DNA from: Ischnura elegans | Taxonomy: Eukaryota > Arthropoda > Insecta > Odonata > Coenagrionidae | Length of the DNA stretch: 64,000 bases | Assembly (NCBI RefSeq): GCF_921293095.1 | Contig: NC_060251.1 | Coordinates: forward strand, 41,521,644 to 41,585,643 | Direction of reading: 5' to 3' | In this document: positions 36,709-48,900 of the stretch, in pieces | Layout of the letters: each line of letters opens with the position of its first letter | Numbering within the stretch: the stretch's first letter is position 1 | The notes under the pieces: generated by a model | Told to the model about the DNA's origin: nothing | Databases searched by the model: none | What the model saw: only the letters and a program-made list of their open reading frames with translations | Position numbers and translations under genes: made by a program

Positions 36709-36820
36709 CTGGGATAAAAAAAGATCCACAGTCAACATTCCAAAAAAATAAAATCTACTTTTCTATGCCTTCATTCCTCTCTATTCATAAATTACTGTTA
36801 TGGTTATGATAATGACTAAC

Positions 36821-37231
36821 CAGGACTGTAACCACCCGTTGTTGCCTTGTGAATCTTCCCTATAAAATGGCAAGAGGAATTCAGGGATACGACTGCAGAA
36901 TGACATCGGGTTCCAAATGACTTGCTTTTAGCATAGTTAATGCGTTTACCATTTCAATATTTCGCAGCTACGCTGTTCAAGGTTTCGCACATACTATTAG
37001 TAGCGCGAAAGATCAAACTTCTTGAATTATTTGCCATCTTCTCAACCAATTTCTGTATTGGAGTCCACATATTAGCAGCTATGAAGTCTGGCACTAAGTT
37101 AACCTCATCCTCTTTCCCGTCTGGCCCTTTACAAAAGTAATCGGCGCATCGATCATGCTGCCCGAACACATGGCTAGGACAATTGATGATGTCGTTACGA
37201 AGTGCCATTATTCGGTTTTGCATGGACATAC
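36821..37231 (-). pseudogene. YqaJ gene exon 2, with premature TGA
   Basis: Starts MSMQNRIMALRNDI and contains CPSHVFGQHDRCADYFC and MCETLNSVAAKY. A TGA at 36954-36956 follows KY; beyond it the same frame continues with NGKRINYAKSKSFGTRCHSA and ends KATTGGYSP, so the stop is a single lesion. Confidence 0.85.
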
Positions 37232-37306
37232 CTGTTAAAATAAATTAAGGTTAATCACGCGTATTTTCTCGTCTCATATGCCATAAATAACCTCTAATTT
37301 TAATAC

Positions 37307-37543
37307 CTTTCTGATTTTTCCAGTGTATACCAGCACAGGAAATAGCTGTGCGAATCTTCAGGACGTTTGCATCCAGTTTATGACGAAGGTGGGCTGGGTA
37401 TTGCGTGTTATCCTTAATTTTGCGCATATTGTTGCAGAAGTTCCGTAGAAGGTGGCTTATGCATTCAATTTTTTCCACGGGCATTGAAATTCCGTATGGG
37501 CTGGTCTCCAGTAAGCGTCTGTGGACACTACTGTCTCCGTCAC
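37307..37543 (-). CDS. YqaJ gene exon 1 found (Mutator-like transposase part)
   Basis: Starts with GDGDSSVHRRLLETSPYG and includes VEKIECISHLLRNFCNNM. The acceptor TTTATATTAG shows it is an internal exon; the preceding ones are missing. Confidence 0.82.
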
Positions 37544-37571
37544 CTAATATAAACAAGATAAGTGTTGGACC

Positions 37572-38045
37572 TCTTTAACTGTTAATTTTTTCTCCATGAA
37601 TATTCACTCCCAATGCCTTTTCTTTGATTTCATTAATGGCTTTCTCAATGTAAACGTTGAAAATTACGGGTGACAATGTACAGCCTTGTCGCACTCCTTT
37701 CTTAATTCTTGCTTCTTCACGGCTGGGCCCTGATTTTATCACCGCTACAGGGTTTTTGTATAAAATTTGGATGATTCTTCTGTCATTATAAATAACCCCA
37801 ATTTCCTTTAGGATTCCAAGCATTGTGCTCCAATCCACGTTGTCAAATGCTTTCTCTAAGTCCACAAACGCAATGAACGTTGGCTTGTTCTTTTCCCTTC
37901 TCTTCTCTATGAGCAGTCTTAGGGCCAGTATTGCTTCTCTTGTGCCTTTGTTTTTTCTGAATCCAAATTGGTCCTCATCCAAGTACTCTTCTGCTTTTCG
38001 TTCTATTCTTCTATAGATGATCCTTGTCAGTACGCAACCCATACG
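37572..38045 (-). mobile_element. Internal LINE reverse transcriptase fragment
   Basis: An unbroken 155-codon minus frame with DEDQFGFRKNKGTREAI, FVDLEKAFDNVDW and GVRQGCTLSPVIFNVYIEKA. It resembles RTE/CR1-type non-LTR elements; clade not certain. It stops abruptly before the expected FADD box and is truncated at both ends. It lies directly upstream of the transposase exon at 37543. Confidence 0.85.
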
Positions 38046-41032
38046 CAGGTTTAAAGAAAGCTGGAGTAGCGCCTATAGGCGAAATTCAGAATACAAGCCA
38101 TTTGCCAAATCAATAAAAATCTAGAGCAAATGCAGAATTTTCTATGATTGAGAATGCATTTCTTCAATGACTGCAAGAGAAGAGAGGTGAGTTTGTTACA
38201 CCTCACTCTACTTAGAAGAAAAGAACTCCAAGTGTCACCTGGATAAAGTGTAAGAGTGCCTGACTTCTTCTCTACCAGTGCCTCTGTGGAAAACAGCAAC
38301 CATCAGGAAAAAGGTCCTAGAGTGAAGGCGCAATGAAAACACCAACACCAAAATCCGACAAAGAAACAAAGAGATTGAAAGACCCAACATCAGAAGATGA
38401 CGCATTCAGTTTAAGATCTGGTGGCGACAGCGAAATCATCCTCTAAAATAGTATGAGGAGAATATAGGACACGTGCCTATGTAATTCTTTGTTAAAACTT
38501 TCGCGGGTACTCGTCATGTTGAATAAAAACTTTTGGGCTATGTCGCCGCCTCAATTTTTGGGTGGCCCCAGCGTTTCCCGACCGATGCTGGTCGCTTTCT
38601 CAAGGGATTCTGAAGAGGTGGGAGTTTAATTTCATGTATATATAGGTATCCGTCTCAGGTGGTGGGGGGGGGGGAGCGAGAGGTTGGAGGAGTGGGTAAT
38701 CGATTCTTTTTGCTGATTACCTCGCCTCCTATCCTCAATACAAGTTTTTATTGACGACGGTAATCAATATCATGGTTGTACATTCAAGAAGCGCACAGTT
38801 ACTATTGCGCAAATACTTACACAAAAGTTATGCAAAACGATGCTGGACGACTATTTTAGCTTTCCAATCCGGGTGACGCTGACAGCAAAGAACGATAAAA
38901 ACGTAGATGAATGAAAGAAAAACCTCGCAAGATGGCTATAATTTCATTTGTATATAATTTTTAATGCGGAATTCAGATGAGTTATCAGCTGGCTAAGTCC
39001 TTTGCATTTATTACTTGCGAGTGAACATTCACATCCTCATAAACTCCGTGAAAAACCGTGTATCGTGCGTCATTTGTTTTCAATACGATGCAGAGACGCA
39101 GAATCCTTCTAACTAACAATAAGCGGGTGGAAGTGTCATGGTGCTCTGATATCTTAGAGCTGCGATGATCAAGGAGTCTCTCCTCAACATGGATGAGCTG
39201 TACACAGGTCAGCAGCATGGAGATGCGACGACAGGCTACGGAAAAACCCCGCAGTGAAGATCCAAGACAAAAGTAGCTTTAGAAAAACAGCGATAGATGA
39301 AACAGGAATTCTTTGGATACAAAATTGTCCGGAATCGTCCCACCATATGATTTACGGTAGGAACAGAGTTGCAATGAGGTGCGAAGAGAGTTTCCAAAAA
39401 TCAATACGGGACTGAAGGAAGAGGAATGTGGAGATAATGAATATAACGGCTATGTGAATAAAAGAGTGGGACAATGAGTGCGAATCATGATAAAAAACGA
39501 AGGCTTTTATTGATAAAGTATTATAGGAAATGGATAGAGTGATAAACATTTCAATAGACTTACTTACTAATAAGCTACTTGCCATCCAGATGCATGAACA
39601 CGCCAGGTAGTGCCAGTAGAGGAGAAGAAGTGGAGGAAATGTTCGATAAAATAGAAAGTTAATCAAAGAACAAAAGATATGGATGTGGCCATTTTGCTAT
39701 GAGCCATTGGAATAAGTGAGCAGAATTAGTTTTATGTGGCTTCCGAACGATGATAGATTTAGTGATTATGTGTTATTATTTGAGAAATATGAGATGTGAC
39801 TAAAGAGAATTAAGAGAGATAATATGGTGAAGATGAACTTTTAAGCTAAAGGTTTGACTAAGTAGAAGTTGTAAATAAATGGAGACAAGAAATGAAAGAT
39901 GTATTTACCGCATCAATGTGAACGGGCACTGGGAAAAAACAAAGGAAAAAGCCAGGTATCGGAATGGATTTAGACATGATGGGTAAAATGCAAGAAAGAA
40001 GGGAATGTAAAAAATAAAAGAGAGAGAGGGAAAGAGATATATTTTAACTAAACAGTGAATTTTGAAGAGAAACGTATAAGATCAGGAAATGATGGTATGA
40101 GGGAATGTAAAAAATTGAGCGATTATAACGTAGGAAAAATGACTAACTATTCTATAAATAAAAAAAATAGCCGGAATGGTTACAAATCATCTGAGTATTG
40201 TTTAGCACATATAGATAAAATTAAGAAGGAATTTGTGGGTTAAGTGGGTGTGGAGCAGAAAGTTAAATTTCAGTTGGAAAGACGAGAGAGATATTAAGCG
40301 ATACCACAGGAGTAAAATAGATGACTGATGAAGACAACCAAAACAAAGAAGTAAAGCTGGCTGGATCATGTGGATATCACTGAGATAGAAAACGGAAGAA
40401 AAGGACGGTTGATTTAGAATAGGAGACAAGAGTACGTGGGGATGAAGATATTGCACGAGACAGGATTATCAGGAGGGTATTCAACGAAACCTGACCTGCT
40501 AAGCAGCTAACTACAATAGGTAAGATTGTATAATGATCAATTATTGCCTATTTGAACAAATTCAGCAATTAATTAGCAGCATTTTCCGCCAAAAAATGTT
40601 ACCGTCTCTAAGTTTTATTTTTGTTAAGGGGGAAATTGTGCAGGTAAAGAGGATGCAGGATAATACGGTGACTTACTTCCGTATTGCGATAGTCCTTCTC
40701 TTTTTCCTGTAACCCTTATCCTTTCGTTTCGCCATATCTTCAGCTCGCTTTCAGACACACAACCACTGAAACAGCAGATATTCAAGCGAAGAAGCTGAGA
40801 AGTCACGGCAGTCGCACCTCAAACACAGGTGGGAGGGCGGGCTAGACAGCTGAGGGGAGTGTTCCTCTCCGCTTCTCATGCAGTAGCCTTTACACCCCGA
40901 AACTCAGGGAAGGCCCAGCGAATATCATTCGCTTTTCTTCGACCTTACCCCCCTCACCTCAAAACGATAGGTAACCAGATACTTGCTTCGTCTCGGCGCG
41001 TCGGCGATACGGGCGGGCGCGAGGTATCACTC
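38046..41032. other. Interior of the 8-kb element, unassigned
   Basis: A-rich stretches at 39300-40500 with short frames on both strands; the minus ones are hydrophobic AT-rich shadows. No N-terminal transposase exon found. A G-run lies at about 38663-38673. Confidence 0.35.
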
Positions 41033-41505
41033 CCCATTCCACTTTCTGCGACGTTGCCGTAGTTGGGAGGGCGGTGCGGGGTGAGGGGAAGTAAGAAATT
41101 CGAATTGGCCCGAATCACGTCCTTTGTCGCCGTTTTGGGCCTGCAGTACTCCAGGGTAGAGACATTTTAGGCCAAGCGAATTCACATAGAACTGTGGGTC
41201 TCAAGGTGGTTGTGGAAGAAAAGTGTAGCCACAGATAGACGGTTTAAAAATTCTTATGTTTTACCTTGGAGGCAAGTTATAATTGACCAAAGTCCAACTT
41301 GATTTTCTCGATCACCTGAGGACATATTACTATTTATGTCCTTCCTTAATGTGTATACACGTCTTCTAAATACAATAAAGAAAACCGCAAGTCTCTATCT
41401 CTTCTAGTTGTTCCGCAATTGAGTGGTATGTGAACTCCGGCAGGGGGAAAAAACGATCGGCTTCGGTCGCCCAGAGCGGCTCCCAGCCGTCACTACCATA
41501 ACGCC
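41033..41505 (-). repeat. Right terminal inverted repeat of the 8-kb element
   Basis: Reverse complement of 33535-34007; one visible difference, near 41130. Confidence 0.93.
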
Positions 41506-41977
41506 TTAAGACACAAAGACCTTTTTGTCAATTTAGCTACATTCGCTTTCCAACTACTGTTTTGAAAGAGGAATTCTCTAAGTCATCTTATATGTGATAT
41601 GAACTATGGAGAAGAAGCGATGCTCTGAGAACACTTGTTAACCTCAGTCAAATGGGAAAAAGAAGGAATTTTATCGGTTCTAAAGGCTTTTTTATTATTT
41701 AATGCTCCATTTTTGCCATATATCTGTACCAACTTCCAATATTTGAAGTTTAAATAAAATAAAAAACGCAAATAACTTGCTTGCAAATAAATGCTTACTT
41801 TTATATGGTATAATTTTTCAGAGTGGAGTGCGATTCGTGACTCATTGTAGCGCACTCGATCGACCAAACCCCGGCCATTGTTTGGCTGAAGGCGGGTGCG
41901 CGGCTATCGCTGGGCTCTCGAGCGGTGCCTTAAAACAGTGGGAAACTTAAATGTGGAAGTAAGGAAACAAATTATAA

Positions 41978-42181
41978 AGGCCTGGTTACACGGTGCATTA
42001 ACCCGTACGGGTTAATGTCTAAATGTATGAACGCGAGAATGAACGGAAAAATTCACCGTGTAACCACCCCAAAATGTACAAATGCATGAACGCGTGAACG
42101 GAAAATAGAACATGTTCTAATTTCGTTCGTGCATTCGCACAAGTTGATAACAGAGCCACCTGGTGGGAAACGACACATTTA
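41978..42181. repeat. GGCCTGGTTACACGG repeat, copy 2, interrupted
   Basis: Homologous to 31691-31895. The Harbinger-like copy 4 is inserted at its CACATTTA; the sequence after that element (GTTGTCATCTG) resembles the continuation in copy 1 (TTTCATCTG). Confidence 0.75.
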
Positions 42182-44168
42182 GGCTGCTATTCTGGATGGA
42201 ATAGCATTATGCTATTCTCCGATATTGCAACCGATGTTGCTATAATATAGCGTATTGCAACGCCTATGCTATTTGGTATTCAGAACGGTTGCAATTCGTG
42301 TTTTTACTACACCGGAAGACGTAATTCTCAGAATAGCATAGGCCCGTAGCAATTCACTATTCTGAACGGCGAATTGCAACCGGTAGGCTTGCTATAATAT
42401 TACGCAGTCTTCGAGGCCGAGCTATTCGGTATTGCAACCCTGAAAACGTGCGCATTGCGATGTCGAATTGTTTTTCTGAGGTTAAAGTAACATAATCAAG
42501 CATTGAAAAATGGAATAATAGCCAAAAATAAAATGTTATCAGCTTTATTTTAATTAAATAATAGTAGCATAAGTGATGAATATTTCACTAGTTAAGTGAA
42601 TTGGTTAGAAATTAACATTCGAGCTTAATATATGAAGCTCAAGCTTGCTTCATCGACAGTACGAAAACAATAACAATTAATGCAAAGAATTACCACGATT
42701 AGCCCAAATTTTCTGTGTTTTATTCATATTTACAACTCATAATTTTATTTCATCACTTGACTTACTACTAAAAATATCCTCAATGTAGGCTATCAGGTCG
42801 ATTCTTGAAAATTTTCAAGCTTGTGTGAACACACTAACTCGCCATAATAACAGTTTCAATGAAAACCATATATTACCATAATAATACCATTTACTTTGAT
42901 CAGCCGTTCATTTCCTCAATTGGACAGTATATACAAAAACATGCAACGAGTCGAAATTATTTTCCCCACTATTCTCTACCTTCTACAATTGAAACTTAAA
43001 ATTTACAAACTTATAACACGGGCAGTCGACTTGAATTACTTGCTTGAAAACAAAGGATTTCTCCGAACACCAATAAAGTTTCCGAACAAATATGATTCGC
43101 CACAAACGTTTAATGGAATATCCATGTTACATCATTAATGCAATATATATCATGTGAAATTCAATACAAATTGTTTCCTCTATAGGCAAGTAAGTTATTC
43201 ACACAATTAAGTTTCAGTATATCGGCACAGTTCAGGGTCTATCAAAAATTTCAGTGAGCATATTAAAATCAGCTGATACGAAAACAATAATAAGTGACAC
43301 AACAGCACTTTCCACACGATTCACTTTTTCACAGTTGTTCCATCCATCCTCAAATTCACCATCACATCCCTCTGCTTTTTCCAAATCTGCAGCTGAAATA
43401 TTGATACTATTCCATCATATTACATGAAAGCACAGCGGTGACTTTGCCACCTACTTCATTTCCTAAACAGAGAATGAATACTGAAATTAGGGAGTCATAT
43501 AATATAAAGCTAGTATTAGAAACGAAAGCTTCTAGTTCATACAGTAAAGCAATATCGTCACGATCAAAGCAATAAAAGTTGGTACATATTTATTTTGACA
43601 TGCAACGAACAGACAGACTTCGAAGCCTAAGACAATTACGAAGAAAATCAAACATATTTAGGTTTCAATGAATATTTCGCATAACATATATCTCACGATA
43701 AAGGACCGATCGGATATAGGTAAATTATTCAATATTTATGCCCAATAAATCATCATTATAACAGTAAAATTATGACCTAACCCACCTGTCTGAAGCCATT
43801 GTGATATTATCAAAACAACAACAATCAGCTGATTTCCTAAACGAGATTTTCAAAGCGTATTATATAAATCCACGGTTTAATATAATTTTTAAATGCAAAT
43901 GAAGCAATTATTTGAAATTGCAAGTCAATATTCCATAAAATACAGAAAAATATATAAAATATCTTCTCCCCCATTGGTTGCGCAAACTGTTCAGAAAGTT
44001 TTTCATACGGGAAGGGGCGGAGCTTCCAAATAGCTCGCGCAAGGAATAGCATGATGCTATTCCGAACAAAATTATTACTACACGTCATTCAGAATACGGG
44101 GTCGTTGCAATAATGACCCGCAGAATAGCATATGCTATTTTTTGCAACGCTTATCCAGAATAGCAGCC
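42182..44168. mobile_element. PIF/Harbinger-like element, copy 4, 1987 bp
   Basis: Same termini and orientation as the array copies, flanked by TTA at 42179-42181 and 44169-44171. More diverged than copies 1-3 and carries the second set of variants found in the right part of copy 3. Confidence 0.9.
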
Positions 44169-44171
44169 TTA

Positions 44172-45899
44172 GTTGTCATCTGCAGGGCTATTCCACGGCC
44201 GTCTTGGCTATTCAGTAACTCTTTACGCGTATTTGTTCATTTGTACTGTATCGTAAGTGCTTGAATCCTACCACAAACTCACCATTTGCATCTACACTAA
44301 TATTTGCATAGATTATCCTTGTATGTATGCCGGACATACCAAGTTTATGCCTATGGTATCTTATTGGTTGTATTATGCCGGAACAAAACAATCGATGAGG
44401 TTGTCACAGAGTTTTCAATACGACATTTGTGAAATACAACGGCAATCATACGACTTATAGAACACATTTAAACATAATTAATATCATACGAATTAACGAC
44501 AATTCTACCTTTTATACGTCCGAGGTGGGAATGCGCTGGCTCACCACAAAAATACGACTCACATTACGCAAGTTCATAAATCGGCAAGACCTCTAAACCA
44601 ACATCTTTTCCATCAACAGCAAATATCTTCTTAACTTTATAACCGTCCCGAACAAAAGTAGAACAAAGTATTAAAAATATCTACTCTCATACATCATCTA
44701 CACTCAGTGAAACAGGTGACAGAAAAATGTCTAGTGAACACGGCTTAAAAACAAGCCTAAGTTTTCCTGTGAAAAAAAGTTTCTTATAAATACGCGCAGA
44801 GAGCGGTTTTTTGTATAACTTTTTTCATAGACTAACACGCGTCTGCGTCAATAATAAAAATTTAGGCACATTTGCATTTGTACAGCCCAGTTTCATTTAT
44901 GCAACCCTTGAGAAAGTTGATACTTGATTGGCATCCAGGCGGACTCGACAGGTTGCGTTCAGCTGCCACCGCACACCCGCCAGGCTGCTCTGATATGTAT
45001 GGACACAATGAACGCTACATTATTGTTTAGCCACCGCGGCTAAACGGCAATGTAGGCACTGCGGCTATTGTTATTTTATTCCATTCAATTCTGAAATTTT
45101 AATGACAGCAAGGCGACAGATGAATCAATATCTCACCTATTAGAAGGAATAAGAATCGATGGAATCGGGAATCAATTTTAAGGAATCGGAATTGAAAAAA
45201 AGTGGAATTGACTCATCCCTAATTTTTACAATGCTCCTGTTTGTGGTTCTTATTCCTAAGCATTGCGTCGGCACCTCATAGGTGAACGTGGAAAAGATCA
45301 TGCTGGGTTTTTCCCTCTGTAGGGCACGCTAAATTTACTTCCCTGAGTGGGTATCCTGCAGCATTTATACTGCAAATAGTTATTGCGTATCAAAAGTAGG
45401 GAAAAGCATAGTTTTGAAGGGCAATGGCAGGTCAATAATCAACATCTGTCTTGCCAAATAATTTCAATTATGCTAAGGGCCTGATTTTTCAGAAAATTTT
45501 CTTCAGACATAATCATAAGGATTATTACAATTGAAAATTATATCAGTGTTAAAACCTGCGGTTTATAATATTTGAACGAGTGTGTACATTGTTGGACAAA
45601 ATGGTGGATAGAAGAGAATAAAAATGCTTATAAGTGAATAGCGCTTGCAAATTCTAAAATCTGGTAAATTATACACCAAAAAAATTTGTTGATTCCAGTT
45701 GGTTAAGAAATTTAAACTCTTGAATTCTAATGCAACTCTGCTGCCATTAAGGGAAATTCTTTGTGGGGCAGAAAAGAGGCTACCGAACTTGGCAATGTCA
45801 ATAAAGTATATAAATGCGGTGAGAATCACCTAGTGCCTATGTAGGCCTCTTGCCTCATTCCCTTCCCTGTATCTTCTCTTCTGCTGGACAGGAATTGTC
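44172..45899. other. Unassigned stretch
   Basis: No gene recognised. GACTCATCCCTAA near 45205-45225 may be the remnant of a hAT end. Confidence 0.35.
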
Positions 45900-45901
45900 T
45901 A

Positions 45902-48900
45902 CCCAGGTAAAAATATTTGGTCTGTAACTAATCTGGATCTGGTCTGTAACTGGTCTGAAAGGCTAAATTTTGTTCTGTAACTGGTCTGTAACAGAACTGG
46001 ACTGGTCTGGATTTCAGAGAGGCAAAGGAAAATGATCTGTAACTAGTCTGGAATTCTGGTCTGTAACTGCGCTGTAATATTCGATGGTCTGCATCTAGTC
46101 TGGATCTATTCTGTAACTATGCTGAAATATTCAATGAGTTTCAACTGGTCTGGAACTATTCTGGAAAAATTCCAAGTGAGTCAACTGGTCTGGATTCTGA
46201 TGTTACATGAGATCTGATATTTTATTCAGTCATCTGCAATTGCTCTTAAATTTATTTGTAACAGTGAAATTATTATAATGTATATCAGGCATTGATACTT
46301 ATTGGAATTAGGAATCCTGGGCTATGGAGTGGTCAATTTTTAATGTCCATTAATTTTTTTTCAAGAAGGGTTATATTTGTTATTTCATAGATGAATTTCA
46401 CATGGGTTCAAAGGTACCCACTGCCCACAATCATGGCTTGTGGAGAGTTGCGTTATTTGGATGGCATTAGACAGGGCTGCATCATAAATTGAGACTAATA
46501 TCAGAAGTACTTCTGCTCTAAGTACCTCTGCAAACTTTAAGCATTTAAGCAAGCTTGGTAAGATAGTAAAAAATGAATATGCGAGGTAAAAATAAATATT
46601 ACTTCTAAATGATTGCACAAGCAATGAAGGTTGAAATATTAAATAGGGTTTTAGAAAGTAGTTAGCAGTCAATAAAATAATTTGCAATGGTTTATTCTAA
46701 TTCCAATGTATTTACCAATTTCAGGCAAAAGTTTTTGCCCGCAACTTCCACTGTAATAAAAATGAACTCCTCCATGGTGGGTAGACATAGGGTAAATGAA
46801 GGGTAGTACCCTCCATGGTGTGTAGTTAACCCTCCATCAACCCATGCTCTACATTCCAGGGAGGGTAAGGCAAGGGTAGCACTACCGTGGAAGAAGGATT
46901 CTTCCATGGCACTACCTTTCCTTAGATCTCCTTCACTCACCAAACATCTACACTTACATGTTACATACTAACATACCTACTTCTTTCAAAAAATTGCATT
47001 GCATTTCTATAGGGAAGGGGTGCAGTTACTGAGCTGATTGTAAGAAAAATTTAATATCTTCCAGGTAGTAGCGCTTACACACTTTATTTGGGCTATGGAA
47101 GTATAAAATAATAAACTTAAGTATCTATTTGCCCCCTCAAATGCAAATGGTTCTCGATTCAGAACACCGAGTATAAAATGGTAATAAGGTGAACGTAATG
47201 CATAATTTCAGTAACCCATTAAAATTAAAGCATTTGTTGAAGAGGAAACTATCTGAAAAGTCCCTCAGGTACCTTCGTGAAGGTACACCTCGCACCTATA
47301 AGAAGCAGATGCACCTGCTCCAGAGAAATTTAGTTCTGTAAAAGAATGTAGTAACTGCGGTAAATACATATTTTGCGGATTAAAAATTATAGTTACAATT
47401 TTTTCCCATTATATAACGTACTTATAACGTATTAAAAATCGTATTTTGAAACTTGCGCCAAAACAACCGGCGGCCATCTTCTATACCACGTGACCTAACA
47501 GCCATTGGCACTGGAATGTTTACACTCGTAGATACAGTAGTTTCCGACTTTGTGAATTAATCTGTGCCTTAAAACGGTATTTTACAAGTAACTGTATGTT
47601 CAAGAACATATGGATGGGGAAAATATAACGTTTTTCAAAGTGAAAACTTCCAAAAAGGAATCGAAAAAAATACTGTTTCATGCCAATTGCATACTATCAC
47701 AATGAAATCAACGCCGGATAAAGTTTTTATGGGTTTGCGGAAAAAGTGGCTCCTTGCAGCACGTAGAGATTTAAAGAAGATGCCTTGGTCAGCATCAACC
47801 CATCTCTGCTGCGCTGACTATTTTAATGTAAGTACATGGAACATATTTTTACAATCGATAGTAAATCAACGAACTTGAGTATCAGCAATTTTTAGGACTA
47901 ATGCAATTAATGAACTACTTCTTTCAACCCAATAGTTATATAAGATTATTTAGTACTACGTTCTCACTGTGGTTACAATTTAGGTTGATCTTTGGCTTAA
48001 CTTGTATATTAAAAATACTATTCATTCAGATCGATTAAGTTGAAATATTTCAAATTACTGTTCTCGCGTTAGAAACCACATTGTTAGCAGTTTTTCATGG
48101 CAGAAAAGTATTAGTCTCACTATAAATTCATTCGTGCATGAAGGGTTTTTCTTGAAATTGAATAACCATATTAGAGAATATGTGGAACAATTTTAAGTTA
48201 ATTTAAGTACTTATTACTTAGCTGGTTATTAAATGTTACAATTCTCATTTTCCAGGATTGATGGCGATGGACACTAGACATTTTCTCTACTACAATACAT
48301 GTTAACTGAGTTACTAATACTAGAGAATGTTTTGAGTACATCAATAAATGTTAAATTGCCGGTATGGATTTATTTTATTGCATAGAAAATCATCCACCTC
48401 CATACGAATCCAAAATTTCCTGTTGCAGGGGATATGTTATTGATGGTTTGTCAAAAGTCATATGCTAACATGTTTTATCAACTTAGAACTTTGATGGGAG
48501 TTCACAGCTGAAATGCAGTTGCCATGTGTGATTACAATGAATATCTTACGATCGTGTTGACATTTGTTAAATTCTGAATTCCATTTGCACTCATACTGGC
48601 ATAATCTGGAGATACATCAACTCTGAGCTTTTGATTGTAGTAATAATTACTTAACTTTCTTGCCCCTTGCAGCTGAAGACATCCATAGAGATGTATCATC
48701 GCTTTTAAAAATTTACAATGTATTAAATTGATTATGTAAGAATGATATTGTAACAATTGGAGATTACTGCTATCCAGTATGCCTTTATCTCTGTCATATT
48801 TGGCTGGCTGGGAAATGCCTTCAGTAAGCTTCTCAGATTTATTTGCTTAGGCTGTTCCCTTTTCCTTACTAGCTGAACTGAACCAGTCAGATCAATGAGA

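Larger units (their letters stand above)
35274..37543 (-). pseudogene. Mutator-like transposase plus YqaJ exonuclease gene, six exons, one internal stop
   Basis: Exons 37543-37307, 37231-36821, 36708-36184, 36089-35992, 35679-35477 and 35400-35274 join in phase with GT/AG borders. The first two carry the C-terminal part of a Mutator-like transposase domain: GDGDSSVHRRLLE, then VEKIECISHLLRN and CPSHVFGQHDRCADYFC. The later ones form a YqaJ (lambda-exonuclease-like) nuclease: YLSASPDG with its Asp split by an intron, LEVKCP (Glu-x-Lys), YFYQVQSQL, and a C-terminal MECLLPEIVLRRYG. Known family role: 5'-3' exonuclease of the PD-(D/E)XK fold. A TGA at 36954-36956 in the second exon breaks the frame. 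Exons for the N-terminal transposase part were not found; a LINE fragment lies where they would be. Coding is otherwise clean, suggesting recent decay. Confidence 0.85.
33535..41505. mobile_element. 7.97-kb TTAA-flanked element with 473-bp inverted repeats
   Basis: Terminal repeats 33535-34007 and 41033-41505 are inverted and nearly identical; I saw one clear mismatch. TTAA lies at 33531-33534 and 41506-41509. The interior carries the Mutator-like/YqaJ gene (35274-37543) and a LINE fragment. TTAA targets are known for piggyBac and Kolobok superfamilies; the ends start GGCGTTATGG, unlike the CCC of piggyBac. Because CTTAAG at both borders is a palindrome, the exact border and the size of the target duplication are open. 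Confidence 0.8.

Noticed and set aside
38420-38640. Possible Penelope-like tail or ribozyme motif
   Set aside because: The sequence resembled a retroelement tail in a general way, but no diagnostic hammerhead core or protein block could be shown.
39352-39666. 104-codon hydrophobic minus-strand frame
   Set aside because: Leu/Ser/Phe-rich translation of an A-rich strand; typical low-complexity shadow.
33535-41505. Reading the 8-kb element as piggyBac
   Set aside because: TTAA fits, but the ends begin GGCG instead of CCC, the repeats are far too long and no piggyBac transposase is present.
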